Source: Larix sibirica (lineage: Eukaryota > Streptophyta > Pinopsida > Pinales > Pinaceae). Taken from it: a stretch of 21,183 nucleotides of DNA. The position numbers and the translations under genes are program-made. The notes under the pieces are model-generated. The model was not told the DNA's origin and did not search any database. It saw only the letters and a program-made list of their open reading frames with translations. The stretch's first letter is position 1. Each line of letters opens with the position of its first letter. This document shows, piece by piece, positions 11,001 to 19,177 of this stretch. The stretch lies in contig NWUY0300011451.1 in the NCBI GenBank assembly GCA_004151065.3, positions 14,480 to 35,662 on the forward strand, read 5' to 3'.

Positions 11001-11436
11001 TGAAAGTATCTCTACTTTCCGAGGATAACTCTCTGATGTTTTCTGCTAGAACTTCATCGTCGAACTATAGCCTGGAGGTGTCTTCCTCGGTGTTGGTCAA
11101 TTCCATAATGAGCTCTTTGGTTATCGGGAAAACAACAGTTCCCAATCTGGAGATGACGACTCTTCTCTCCGGGGCATACCTCTCAATGCACCACTGTACC
11201 AACTCTGGGAAAATCCTGGCTTGTGGTGAAACCATCTTGGCCAATCCTGACTTCCATAAGTTGAATAGGTCAATGCCACTTTTTTCCAGTTCCTCGGATT
11301 CCCTGGCTAATTGATGAAGGTTTGGGAAGGAGGATAAAGGATCATGAATGTCGAAAATCTCGTCTCCAAGGTGATCATCTTGATTGAGAACTGTTGATGT
11401 CGAGGGAGACGTTTTGGGGGCAGAAGCAGAATCCAT
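8075..11436 (-). pseudogene. LTR-embedded ORF, ~1,120 codons, unknown function, coiled-coil C-terminal half (copy 1)
   Basis: ATG at 11436 (MDSASAPKTSPS) lies 133 bases after the TATA box. The frame stays in one register to about 9308, where a run of six A's marks a one-base shift, then continues to TAG at 8077-8075. Residues 1 to ~410 look globular, with ELVQWCIERYAPERR, FPITKELIMELTNTEE, STQSMFILEVFTESAR and YSSLLLYMIVYHNKS blocks. Residues ~430-560 form a Lys/Ser/Thr/Pro-rich linker. A helical region follows, then a long heptad-patterned coiled coil (9260-8861), and the protein ends in a Ser/Gln/Pro-rich tail (8210-8080). In-frame stops at codons 124, 301, 321, 388 and 424, one at 9424 and several later ones disable it. 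Copy 0 shows sense codons at the first five. I do not recognise the family. It is not gag, pol or a chromodomain protein. Confidence 0.65.
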
Positions 11437-11565
11437 GGTGATGTCGGTATAGTGTAGAGAATGGTAGTGAATACCTAGCTCTGGGAAACGAAAAGGTTGG
11501 CGCAGAGACTGCTAGAGGAGTAGCTCAAAGTGCCGGAGACAAGGTGCTGGGTGAACTCTTTGAAG

Positions 11566-11579
11566 GCATATTTATAGGG
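11566..11579 (-). promoter_or_regulatory. TATA box of the LTR ORF, copy 1
   Basis: The minus-strand CCTATAAATATGCC lies 133 bases upstream of the ATG at 11436 and is conserved in all three E copies. It is the best candidate for the LTR promoter. If so, the ORF would be the first reading frame of any transcript started in this LTR (inference). Confidence 0.6.
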
Positions 11580-11774
11580 AGGAATTTGAAATTGGCGGGC
11601 TTTAATGCGAGGTGTACGTGGCACTCAGGGATTGTTTCTTTACCAAAGAGGTGATTGAATCTTAAATGCATGGGAAATTTTGTCTCCTAAATGGTGGTGG
11701 TAATGATCGTTAGGGGAGGCTTAATGGATAAGCAGGAGGAGATAAGACGGAGAAACAAAAACCATAAGGGGGTT

Positions 11775-12150
11775 TCAGGGCTCAGAATAAGCGGTTCGGG
11801 CCGACCGCTTTTCGAGCCCTGAATGAGCGTGAGGCTACCACGTGGAGATAATGGTTTTCATTCAGGGGTGCATCTAGCGCATTAACATCCGGGCTCTCTG
11901 TGTATCCTGAAATCATGGTAGACGTCGATCTCTCCCTTTGTTTACTCAATATTTGTGCTGGGATGGTGCCACTTTATGGGCTGGGCCCCTCTTTCCAATA
12001 GATCACTGGCTGGTGGCTTGATGCTATAAGACCACAATGGCAACTTCTTCGTGGTTTAAGGGCTTGAGAAAATCGATTCGAGGAGACCACTTTTTGGGCC
12101 CTTAATGATCCTTGAACTGACGAGTGGCCTTGGCGGTTTTCTTTCAGGGA
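11775..12150 (-). repeat. G-box repeat pair with hairpins in the LTR upstream region, copy 1
   Basis: Two related units lie about 282 bases apart. Unit 1 has a compact inverted repeat, AGCGGT...ACCGCT, at 11790-11809. It is followed by a perfect 10-bp inverted repeat, CCCTGAATGA at 11817-11826 and TCATTCAGGG at 11858-11867, flanking the G-box CCACGTGG at 11838-11845. Unit 2 (about 12066-12150) is a degraded version in which the ACGTGG core has become CGAGTGG (12121-12127). In copy 0 the second core is still intact. The position upstream of the TATA box suggests duplicated enhancer modules. Confidence 0.5.
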
Positions 12151-12401
12151 CGCCCCGAGCTCAATAAACATCGTGCAACTTAGGTCCCTGAACGCAGTAT
12201 CATCTATTGATTTAAATCATGCCTCCATCTTGATTGGAGTTTTCCTTTAGCTCTTCGTTTGATCATTATTCAAGAGGAGGTGACCTCAATTTCCACCTTC
12301 CAGCGCCGTATCAACTCTAACTTCTGGTTAGAGATCTGCCTCTCGCTCATGCTCTGTGATGGTGCCTTCAGCCGACCAGGTCGCGAATATCAGTACTAAC
12401 A

Positions 12402-12646
12402 TTGGATTCAGTGGGGACAACCTTTTTCTTCGGAAGAGGCTAAGAACAGTAGACCAGTGCCTTTAAGTCTGTTGGGTTGTGGAGTCACATCTGTCCTTAA
12501 CTTTGAAAATCAAATAACAGAGAATGTGAGAGGAAAAAATGAAAATTTATGTGCAACATAAATTCTTGAAAAGGGAAAAAACACATATTACATAAATGAT
12601 ACAGAGCATCATTGGTAGAGCATGCTGGAGATTAATACTGAAAAAA
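12402..12646 (-). other. Spacer between the end of pol and the LTR, copy 1
   Basis: These 245 bp lie between the pol stop and the LTR and show no coding frame. On the minus strand a purine run, GAAGAAAAAGG, lies about 20 bases from the LTR and is a weak polypurine-tract candidate. On the plus strand the first bases after the LTR are TTGGATTCAGTGGGGACAAC, which resembles a primer-binding site (TGG start, GGGG later). These two readings give opposite element orientations. Confidence 0.45.
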
Positions 12647-13492
12647 TCATTTCAGAAATCTCCCGTTTACAATATTTCCGAAGATTTCATCGTGGAGTTG
12701 TGCCTGTTCGTAAGTGTTCTTGTCATGGATTGCAACTACCTTGAATGGGCCTAGCAATAAGTTGTCAAATTTCACATGCTTAGATCTCTCTTCCCTTCTA
12801 GCAACCCATTTCAGAACAAGGTCTCCATGCTGAAAATCCCGAGCGATGGATCCTCAGTCAAATGTTTCCTTAATCTTGTTTTGGTGCATCTTGGTTGTTT
12901 CATCCAGCTGTTCCCTAACCTACTGAATTTTGATCAGTTGATGAATCCTTCTCTCCATATCATTTATTTCCTCATGCTTTGGCTGTAATATTTTCATCAT
13001 TGGTAAACCCAACTGAATAGGAAGGACTGCTTCTTTTCCATAAACAAGTTGGAATGGTGAAGTGCCTATAGCACGTTTGACATTGATTCTATCTTCCTAT
13101 AGTGCAAATTTTAGCTGGGATTCCCAAGACATTTTATTTGTATTCATCATCTTATTAATGATAGTCACTAAAATTTTGTTAGAGGATTATGGCAAGCCAT
13201 TTCCTTGGGGGTAATAGGCTGTTGAATGAGTTAATTCAATGTTGTAGTTTTGACAGAAACTCATCATTTTGGAGGATTGAAAAGCTTGAACATTGTCTGT
13301 AATGATCTTTCTTGGGAAACCGAATCTTGCTAGGATATTCTCTTCGAGGAAATTTATGACCGTATCATTAACGTTTCTTGTTGGAATTGCCTCTACCCAT
13401 TTTGTGAAATAGTCAGTGGTCGTAAGAATCCATCTGTGCTGGCCACTGGAATGGGTGCTTATCTCTCTTATGAAATCAATGCCCCACTGTTG
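12647..13492 (-). pseudogene. pol: Gypsy element G: integrase core and C-terminal domain (copy 1), decayed
   Basis: The minus strand encodes the integrase from QQWGIDFI onward. Asp codons lie at 13412-13414 (in TDYFTKW) and 13295-13297 (in IITDN). Thirty-five codons later, at the catalytic Glu position, stands a TAA stop (13187-13189), just before SSNK. The core continues with IGTSPFQLVYGKEAVLP. The C-terminal domain follows (HGDLVLKWVARRE, FDNLLLGPFK) and ends with VNGRFLK and TGA at 12649-12647. Further in-frame stops occur, near 13103, 12893 and 12828. The N-terminus is cut by the ambiguous base at 13493. The sequence matches 19178-20023 in every part compared, so it may be an assembly duplicate rather than a second locus. 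Confidence 0.85.
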
Positions 13493-13493
13493 N
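13493..13493. other. Single ambiguous base; contig junction after a duplicated block
   Basis: The sequence up to this base (gccccactgttg) is the same as that before the 'n' at 20024, exactly 6531 bases away. What follows differs completely: gag on the opposite strand here, the rest of the integrase gene there. This fits a contig end, not a biological junction. Confidence 0.75.
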
Positions 13494-13860
13494 GCGAAGT
13501 ATCAGTTCAGCGTCATCGAAATCCGACAAGGCTCTAGAGAATTGGAAAAATTGGTTGCATGAGGTATCAGTCAGGAAGTGTGCGCGGATCACTCAATCAC
13601 TGAGATGGGTTGAGACAAAAATATGTGATCTACCGACATACGAAGGACTACCTAACTTGGAAACCTTCATTAATGAGTTTGAAGACAAAGTATCAGAACC
13701 ACAACACCTGCTAACATTAGAAGAAGCATTGAAGGCCATTCCGGCGAGGTGGTGGGCTGCGCACAAGTCGACAATAACAAATTGGCAACAATGTCGACGA
13801 TTAATGGAAGTAAGATTTGGGGAAAATGACTGCTACCAGGGAAAGAAGTATGATGGAAGG
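13494..13860 (+). pseudogene. gag: Retrotransposon gag fragment (element I), interrupted by the LTR at 13861
   Basis: A plus-strand frame is open from about 13501 to the LTR. It contains a LPTYEGLPNLETFINEFED stretch and PARWWAAHKSTITNWQQCRR, followed by LMEVRFGEN. This is the core of the retrotransposon gag/capsid-type domain of plant Ty3/gypsy elements. It has no internal stop over about 120 codons, so it is better preserved than its neighbours. The frame reaches a stop just inside the LTR (13864-13866), showing that the LTR landed in the gene. Both ends are missing: the left by the ambiguous base at 13493, the right by the insertion. It is on the opposite strand to element G pol and belongs to a different element. 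Confidence 0.8.
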
Positions 13861-14605
13861 TGTTAGTCCCAGAGACGTTTTAAGGCTGTTTTTAGAACTG
13901 TGCCTGGGCATCAATAAGTTTCATTGTTTGTCCTTTTAATACTTTAATAAAAAATCACATTTATTGCTGTTTGAATATAATGATGATAATCAGGCTTAGT
14001 ATAATGTGGGAAATACTTATGATATGCCAGTAAAAAATTGAATGAATTTGTGTTGATGAAATATCATGAGAGAAGGTACTCACTGAAAGTAAATATTTAT
14101 CTCATGTATATAGAAAAATGTACTGAGCCAAAAGGAATTCAGTAGTTTACACAGAATGATCACAAAGCAGAATCCAAACGTTATGAGGATAATATAACGA
14201 GATTATATATCATGAATACTTCACAACATAAATCATCTAGAAATAGTATATGAATCCCAGAACACTTATATTTGAATCAAGACTAACTTTGCAAATCATA
14301 GAAAATATATGAAAGGAGGGATGACATCAAAAAAGAAGAGATTACTAACTGAACATATCAAAGCTTTGAATCCACAGGACACCAAGATAGAGCTTGAAGT
14401 TTCTTTCTTAAATCTTGTTCAGACTTCAATTATCTGAAGTTACACTTCTTACAAAAGAGTCGACCTGGGCTAAATCACCTTTTCTTCTATATATAGCCTC
14501 AATGGGATTTACAAAGTCTACACATGGTTTGTTACAGCCCAATGACTTACAGTTTTTATGTTTGTTGCTTTACAAAAATCAGTTACAAAAGGTTTGTCCA
14601 TTGGA
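13861..14605 (-). other. LTR segment downstream of the ORF, copy 2 (no gene seen)
   Basis: This is the counterpart of the corresponding copy 1 segment, with the same palindromic CTATATATAG at 14487-14496. A minus-strand AATAAA (13960-13965) about 100 bases from the LTR end is a possible polyadenylation signal. It is mutated in copy 1. I see no coding frame. Confidence 0.55.
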
Positions 14606-17600
14606 CTAATGTTGACTTGTCAGTGGTGGGGACTGGGGTCCACCCTGCTGAGGTAGAGGAACATCTTGCTGTGTTGAAGATGTCCTTACTGCTGGCTGTG
14701 CCGAGGACGTTCCGCTCGCTGATTGTGCCGATGTAGTCCTCTCGAATTGCTGTATCTACAGAAATCTCATGATACTTTTCCAATCCTTTCCCATAAGATA
14801 TTGGAAAACTCTTAGCTCTCATAGGGACATATCCAACTCGGAATAATGCTCAAAAGTGGGCTTTGGCAGAGCTCTGAAAATGGATTGAAGGCGATTAAGC
14901 ATCTAAAAATTAGTGTGAAGCTTGTCTGTAAACATTCGGCCACTAAGATCCCGAAGATTGTCTATCAGGTGAGCCTCAGATTTCCTTGCGTCCAAAATCA
15001 TGGTGTTGTAATGATCTTTTGGGTACAAGTCTCCATGTCCATCCCAAAAGGATGGGAGGCCGAGGGGAAAAACTGCTTTGAATAATTATTTGAATGAGTG
15101 AACATCATGCTTCAACTGGGCCTCCATATCAACGACATTTTGAGCCATCATTCCCTTTGTAATCATTTTGTTGGCTTCCATTATTACTTTAGTTCTATCT
15201 CAGATGGAGTATATTTGGAGCTCGTCGAAGGTTTTTTCATTCAAAAAGTCGATTTCCGCTTTGGCCAAATCTGTCTTTTTTCTTACACTGTTTAGGGCTG
15301 AATGAGCATCTTGGGTGGTGGCTTCACCGATTTCACACTCTTCCTGAGACATGACGAAGTGGATCCACTGTTTGGTTATCAAGGCTGCTACCTACTCCCA
15401 GATCGCAAACTTGGTGCTTTTGAGCAGAGTCTTATCGGTCAATCTTCTAGACAAGTCTTGGACGTCTTTTAGGAGATCCTCTTTAGACTGTTGTAGCTCT
15501 GAGATGGATTGGTCTCTTTTAGCCAATTTTTTGCTCATGATGATGAGCTCGTCGCACTTGGCCTTTAGCTGATCCTGCACTCGGTTCAGTTGAGCATCTT
15601 TGAGACTCATTTCCGCAATCGCCTGGGCCAGTTTTTCAGTCAGGTCCGCAGAAGATGATACTTGTAATGCGACGTACTTTTGCTGGAGGATGTCCTGGTT
15701 CTGATTTCTTAGATCATCCAACTCATTCTCTAGTGTGGCAATCTTCTCCTTTAGCTCTTGGCTATTGGCCAGGGGTCCTTATAGATCAGATTATATCACC
15801 AACACTTCGACAGTTTGGGAATGCTGAGCTTCTTTTTTAAGCCTGAAATCTCTTTGTCCTTTTCTTTCAGCATGGCCTATACTGGAGCCATGCCATTGGG
15901 ATTCTGCACCAACTTGATGATCTGGTGCTCCAGGTCAATTATCTTTAACTGTTTTTATTTATTAGAAGACTTCTCAGTTTTCAGTTGCTTCTCCAATATT
16001 TGGAAAACATTCTGTAGCTTTTTGGTTCTCATGGTGTATTTCATTACATCCCTATATACTCCCTCACCGATTTTCTGATGAAGCTCCATGATGTCCTTGG
16101 ATGGGAATGCATCTAGATTCACAGTCACTTGACTGGTTTTGAAATTAGAGGGAACTTTATTCCCCTTAGGAACCAATGGCTCTAGGATTTCCATCTTTAG
16201 GGTTCCTTGTCTTAAATCCAGTGCAGACAACATCCTGTATTGTTTCCCAATTTCAAGCTCTTTCTTTGGGAACAAGGTCTTTTGGAGATCAATGTTCTCA
16301 TCTTTGATCTGTGAGTATAAACCGAATAAACCTGGTTTGACCGATGAGGTGGTGACCAACATTCCTTTTGAGGACTGTTCCTCCTGCTTCTGAGGCCACG
16401 CTGTCGATGGGAAATTCTCCAGGATGATAGGTGCCAAAGAGGTGGGTGTTGGATTCACTTTTGATGTTGCGATGGATGTATTTTTAGCCTTTGATCTTTT
16501 CACTTTCGATCCAACGCTCCCTAATCTTTCTTTTTCGACTTTAGAGGTAGGCTCTAGTGTGCTCCTTTTTCCCAACGTGTCCACTTTATGGGGTGTTAGG
16601 ATGATCGGTGCCTCGGTAACCTTGAAAGGATCCAATGCGGCTTGGCTCTGCTCCCAACTGTCTAAGATGGCCATTTTGTCCAACAGTGGATGTGGCTAAT
16701 GGAGGTACACTGCTGCCATGGCAACTTGTCTTTTCTGGGAGATGATCCCTCTAGGATCGTACTTGCACACTATGCTTAATGGGAAGCCGAAAGTCGCTAG
16801 TAGTTATTCAAATACTTTCTGAGTAGCTCTACTCCTAACTTTGAATGGTCCAACCTCATTGGGGACTTTGAAAGTCCTGACATTGTTTCCTTTCATAAAA
16901 TGTACATCATCGTAGTTGAATCTCTGGCGGATGTACTCCAAGGAAAAAATTCTAGGAGTCAAGAACAATGGGAGGTTGTAAGGAGCTAGCTCTGCTCCAT
17001 ACACCTAGATTTCAGTGTGCGTCTCAAAACAGAACAAATATCCGACAAAGTCACTTGGGTTTAACTAGAGCAATTTTCTGCACTCTAGGAAAACTCTTGG
17101 GGGAGGGAAATCAAACATCAGTGTATAAACCTTATCCATGACAGTGTCTACAAACACCGAAAAAAATTCCTGAGAAGGGATTGAACTTTCAAGGTCATCT
17201 CGACTAAAGAAACTCTTGTTGTGATAGACAATCATATATAAGAGGAGAGAACTATATCTAAACATCTTCCTAGATGAAATTTTTTTGAACTGTAGGTGCA
17301 TAGACTGGGCGAGGAAAGACAACAAATCTAACTTTACAGGAGTCTCTTGTTGAGATAAATTCATGAGAAAGAGGAAACCTAAATCTACATTGTCAATTAA
17401 TAGGTTGTGGTCATATTCGAGGACTTGACATATCATTGACAGTACAGACCTAGCTGACTCTGTGAACACTTCCAGGATGAACATCGACTGAGTACTAGGA
17501 AAACTGGATTTTGGTGAGATTATCATAGGGATGAAAGTATCTCTACTTTCCGAGGATAACTCTCTGATGTTTTCTGCTAGAACTTCATCGTCGAACTATA

Positions 17601-17967
17601 GCCTGGAGGTGTCTTCCTCGGTGTTGGTCAATTCCATAATGAGCTCTTTGGTTATCGGGAAAACAACAGTTCCCAATCTGGAGATGACGACTCTTCTCTC
17701 CGGGGCATACCTCTCAATGCACCACTGTACCAACTCTGGGAAAATCCTGGCTTGTGGTGAAACCATCTTGGCCAATCCTGACTTCCATAAGTTGAATAGG
17801 TCAATGCCACTTTTTTCCAGTTCCTCGGATTCCCTGGCTAATTGATGAAGGTTTGGGAAGGAGGATAAAGGATCATGAATGTCGAAAATCTCGTCTCCAA
17901 GGTGATCATCTTGATTGAGAACTGTTGATGTCGAGGGAGACGTTTTGGGGGCAGAAGCAGAATCCAT
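14606..17967 (-). pseudogene. LTR-embedded ORF of unknown function, copy 2
   Basis: Same as the copy 1 ORF wherever compared: ATG at 17967, nonsense codons at 124, 301, 321, 388 and 424, the same one-base shift at the A run near 15839, and TAG at 14608-14606. The longest clean stretch, 16683-15955, encodes the Ser/Thr/Lys linker (KVDTLGKRSTLEPTSKVEKE) and a helical region ending in LEKQLKTEKSSNK. The coiled-coil part at 15721-15392 includes LTEKLAQAIAEMSLKDAQLN and ISELQQSKEDLLKDVQDLS. Because it shares every lesion with copy 1, it is no independent evidence for the gene. Only copy 0 is. Confidence 0.65.
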
Positions 17968-18096
17968 GGTGATGTCGGTATAGTGTAGAGAATGGTAGTG
18001 AATACCTAGCTCTGGGAAACGAAAAGGTTGGCGCAGAGACTGCTAGAGGAGTAGCTCAAAGTGCCGGAGACAAGGTGCTGGGTGAACTCTTTGAAG

Positions 18097-18110
18097 GCAT
18101 ATTTATAGGG
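18097..18110 (-). promoter_or_regulatory. TATA box of the LTR ORF, copy 2
   Basis: The minus-strand CCTATAAATATGCC lies 133 bases upstream of the ATG at 17967. The position and sequence are the same as in copy 1. Confidence 0.6.
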
Positions 18111-18305
18111 AGGAATTTGAAATTGGCGGGCTTTAATGCGAGGTGTACGTGGCACTCAGGGATTGTTTCTTTACCAAAGAGGTGATTGAATCTTAAATGC
18201 ATGGGAAATTTTGTCTCCTAAATGGTGGTGGTAATGATCGTTAGGGGAGGCTTAATGGATAAGCAGGAGGAGATAAGACGGAGAAACAAAAACCATAAGG
18301 GGGTT

Positions 18306-18681
18306 TCAGGGCTCAGAATAAGCGGTTCGGGCCGACCGCTTTTCGAGCCCTGAATGAGCGTGAGGCTACCACGTGGAGATAATGGTTTTCATTCAGGGGT
18401 GCATCTAGCGCATTAACATCCGGGCTCTCTGTGTATCCTGAAATCATGGTAGACGTCGATCTCTCCCTTTGTTTACTCAATATTTGTGCTGGGATGGTGC
18501 CACTTTATGGGCTGGGCCCCTCTTTCCAATAGATCACTGGCTGGTGGCTTGATGCTATAAGACCACAATGGCAACTTCTTCGTGGTTTAAGGGCTTGAGA
18601 AAATCGATTCGAGGAGACCACTTTTTGGGCCCTTAATGATCCTTGAACTGACGAGTGGCCTTGGCGGTTTTCTTTCAGGGA
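18306..18681 (-). repeat. G-box repeat pair with hairpins in the LTR upstream region, copy 2
   Basis: This matches the copy 1 arrangement: inverted repeat AGCGGT...ACCGCT at 18321-18340, G-box CCACGTGG at 18369-18376 between 10-bp inverted arms, and a degraded second unit with CGAGTGG at 18652-18658. Confidence 0.5.
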
Positions 18682-18932
18682 CGCCCCGAGCTCAATAAAC
18701 ATCGTGCAACTTAGGTCCCTGAACGCAGTATCATCTATTGATTTAAATCATGCCTCCATCTTGATTGGAGTTTTCCTTTAGCTCTTCGTTTGATCATTAT
18801 TCAAGAGGAGGTGACCTCAATTTCCACCTTCCAGCGCCGTATCAACTCTAACTTCTGGTTAGAGATCTGCCTCTCGCTCATGCTCTGTGATGGTGCCTTC
18901 AGCCGACCAGGTCGCGAATATCAGTACTAACA

Positions 18933-19177
18933 TTGGATTCAGTGGGGACAACCTTTTTCTTCGGAAGAGGCTAAGAACAGTAGACCAGTGCCTTTAAGTC
19001 TGTTGGGTTGTGGAGTCACATCTGTCCTTAACTTTGAAAATCAAATAACAGAGAATGTGAGAGGAAAAAATGAAAATTTATGTGCAACATAAATTCTTGA
19101 AAAGGGAAAAAACACATATTACATAAATGATACAGAGCATCATTGGTAGAGCATGCTGGAGATTAATACTGAAAAAA
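18933..19177 (-). other. Spacer between the end of pol and the LTR, copy 2
   Basis: This has the same sequence as 12402-12646, with no coding frame. The plus-strand PBS-like TTGGATTCAGTGGGG sits immediately right of the LTR end. A minus-strand purine run lies about 20 bases away from it. Confidence 0.45.

Larger units (their letters stand above)
7329..12401 (-). mobile_element. Complete 5.07-kb LTR (E, copy 1) of gypsy element G
   Basis: Boundaries are supported three ways. The left end (TGTTCATCCC) is homologous to TGTTAGTCCC at 13861, while the sequences left of the two are unrelated. The right end, ACTAACA at 12401, coincides with the point where copy 0 switches to element H. The outer bases, TGTTAGT in copy 2 and ACTAACA, form a 7-bp terminal inverted repeat with the TG...CA ends typical of LTRs. 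No 5-bp direct repeat flanks this segment alone (gctgc left, ttgga right), so it is not a self-contained insertion. Internal layout on the minus strand is 965 bp of upstream region with G-box repeats and a TATA box, a ~3.36-kb ORF, then 746 bp to the end. The minus strand is chosen because TATA box, ORF and adjacent pol all read that way. Confidence 0.75.
7565..13492. repeat. 5.93-kb direct duplication, first copy (partner 14096-20023)
   Basis: Over this block the sequence matches 14096-20023 at a constant 6531-base offset. I find no difference in any of the many parts compared, including every stop codon, frameshift and the following 'n'. Just left of it, the homologous 236 bases differ by about 11%. 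The abrupt change is described in the findings. Confidence 0.85.
13861..18932 (-). mobile_element. Complete 5.07-kb LTR (E, copy 2) of gypsy element G
   Basis: It starts TGTTAGTCCC at 13861 inside a gag gene and ends GTACTAACA at 18932, next to the element G spacer and pol. The first 235 bases differ from copy 1 by about 27 substitutions and one indel. From 14096 to the right end I find no difference from copy 1. Flanking 5-mers (gaagg left, ttgga right) are not a target duplication, as expected if the right side is element interior. The different left flank makes this insertion edge independent of the one at 7329, although the rest may be a repeated contig. Confidence 0.75.

Noticed and set aside
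8075-11436. Assigning the LTR ORF to the plant mobile domain, an envelope gene or a second gag
   Set aside because: I see no signal peptide, transmembrane segment, zinc knuckle or capsid core, and no motif that clearly supports any of these families.
7329-12401. E as a self-contained DNA transposon with 7-bp terminal inverted repeats encoding its own transposase
   Set aside because: The flanking 5-mers do not match in copies 1 or 2, the right flank is element interior, no DDE-type transposase signature is visible in the ORF, and TG...CA ends fit an LTR better.
13494-13860. The gag fragment as the gag of element G
   Set aside because: It is on the opposite strand to element G pol, lies outside the G LTR, and is itself interrupted by that LTR.
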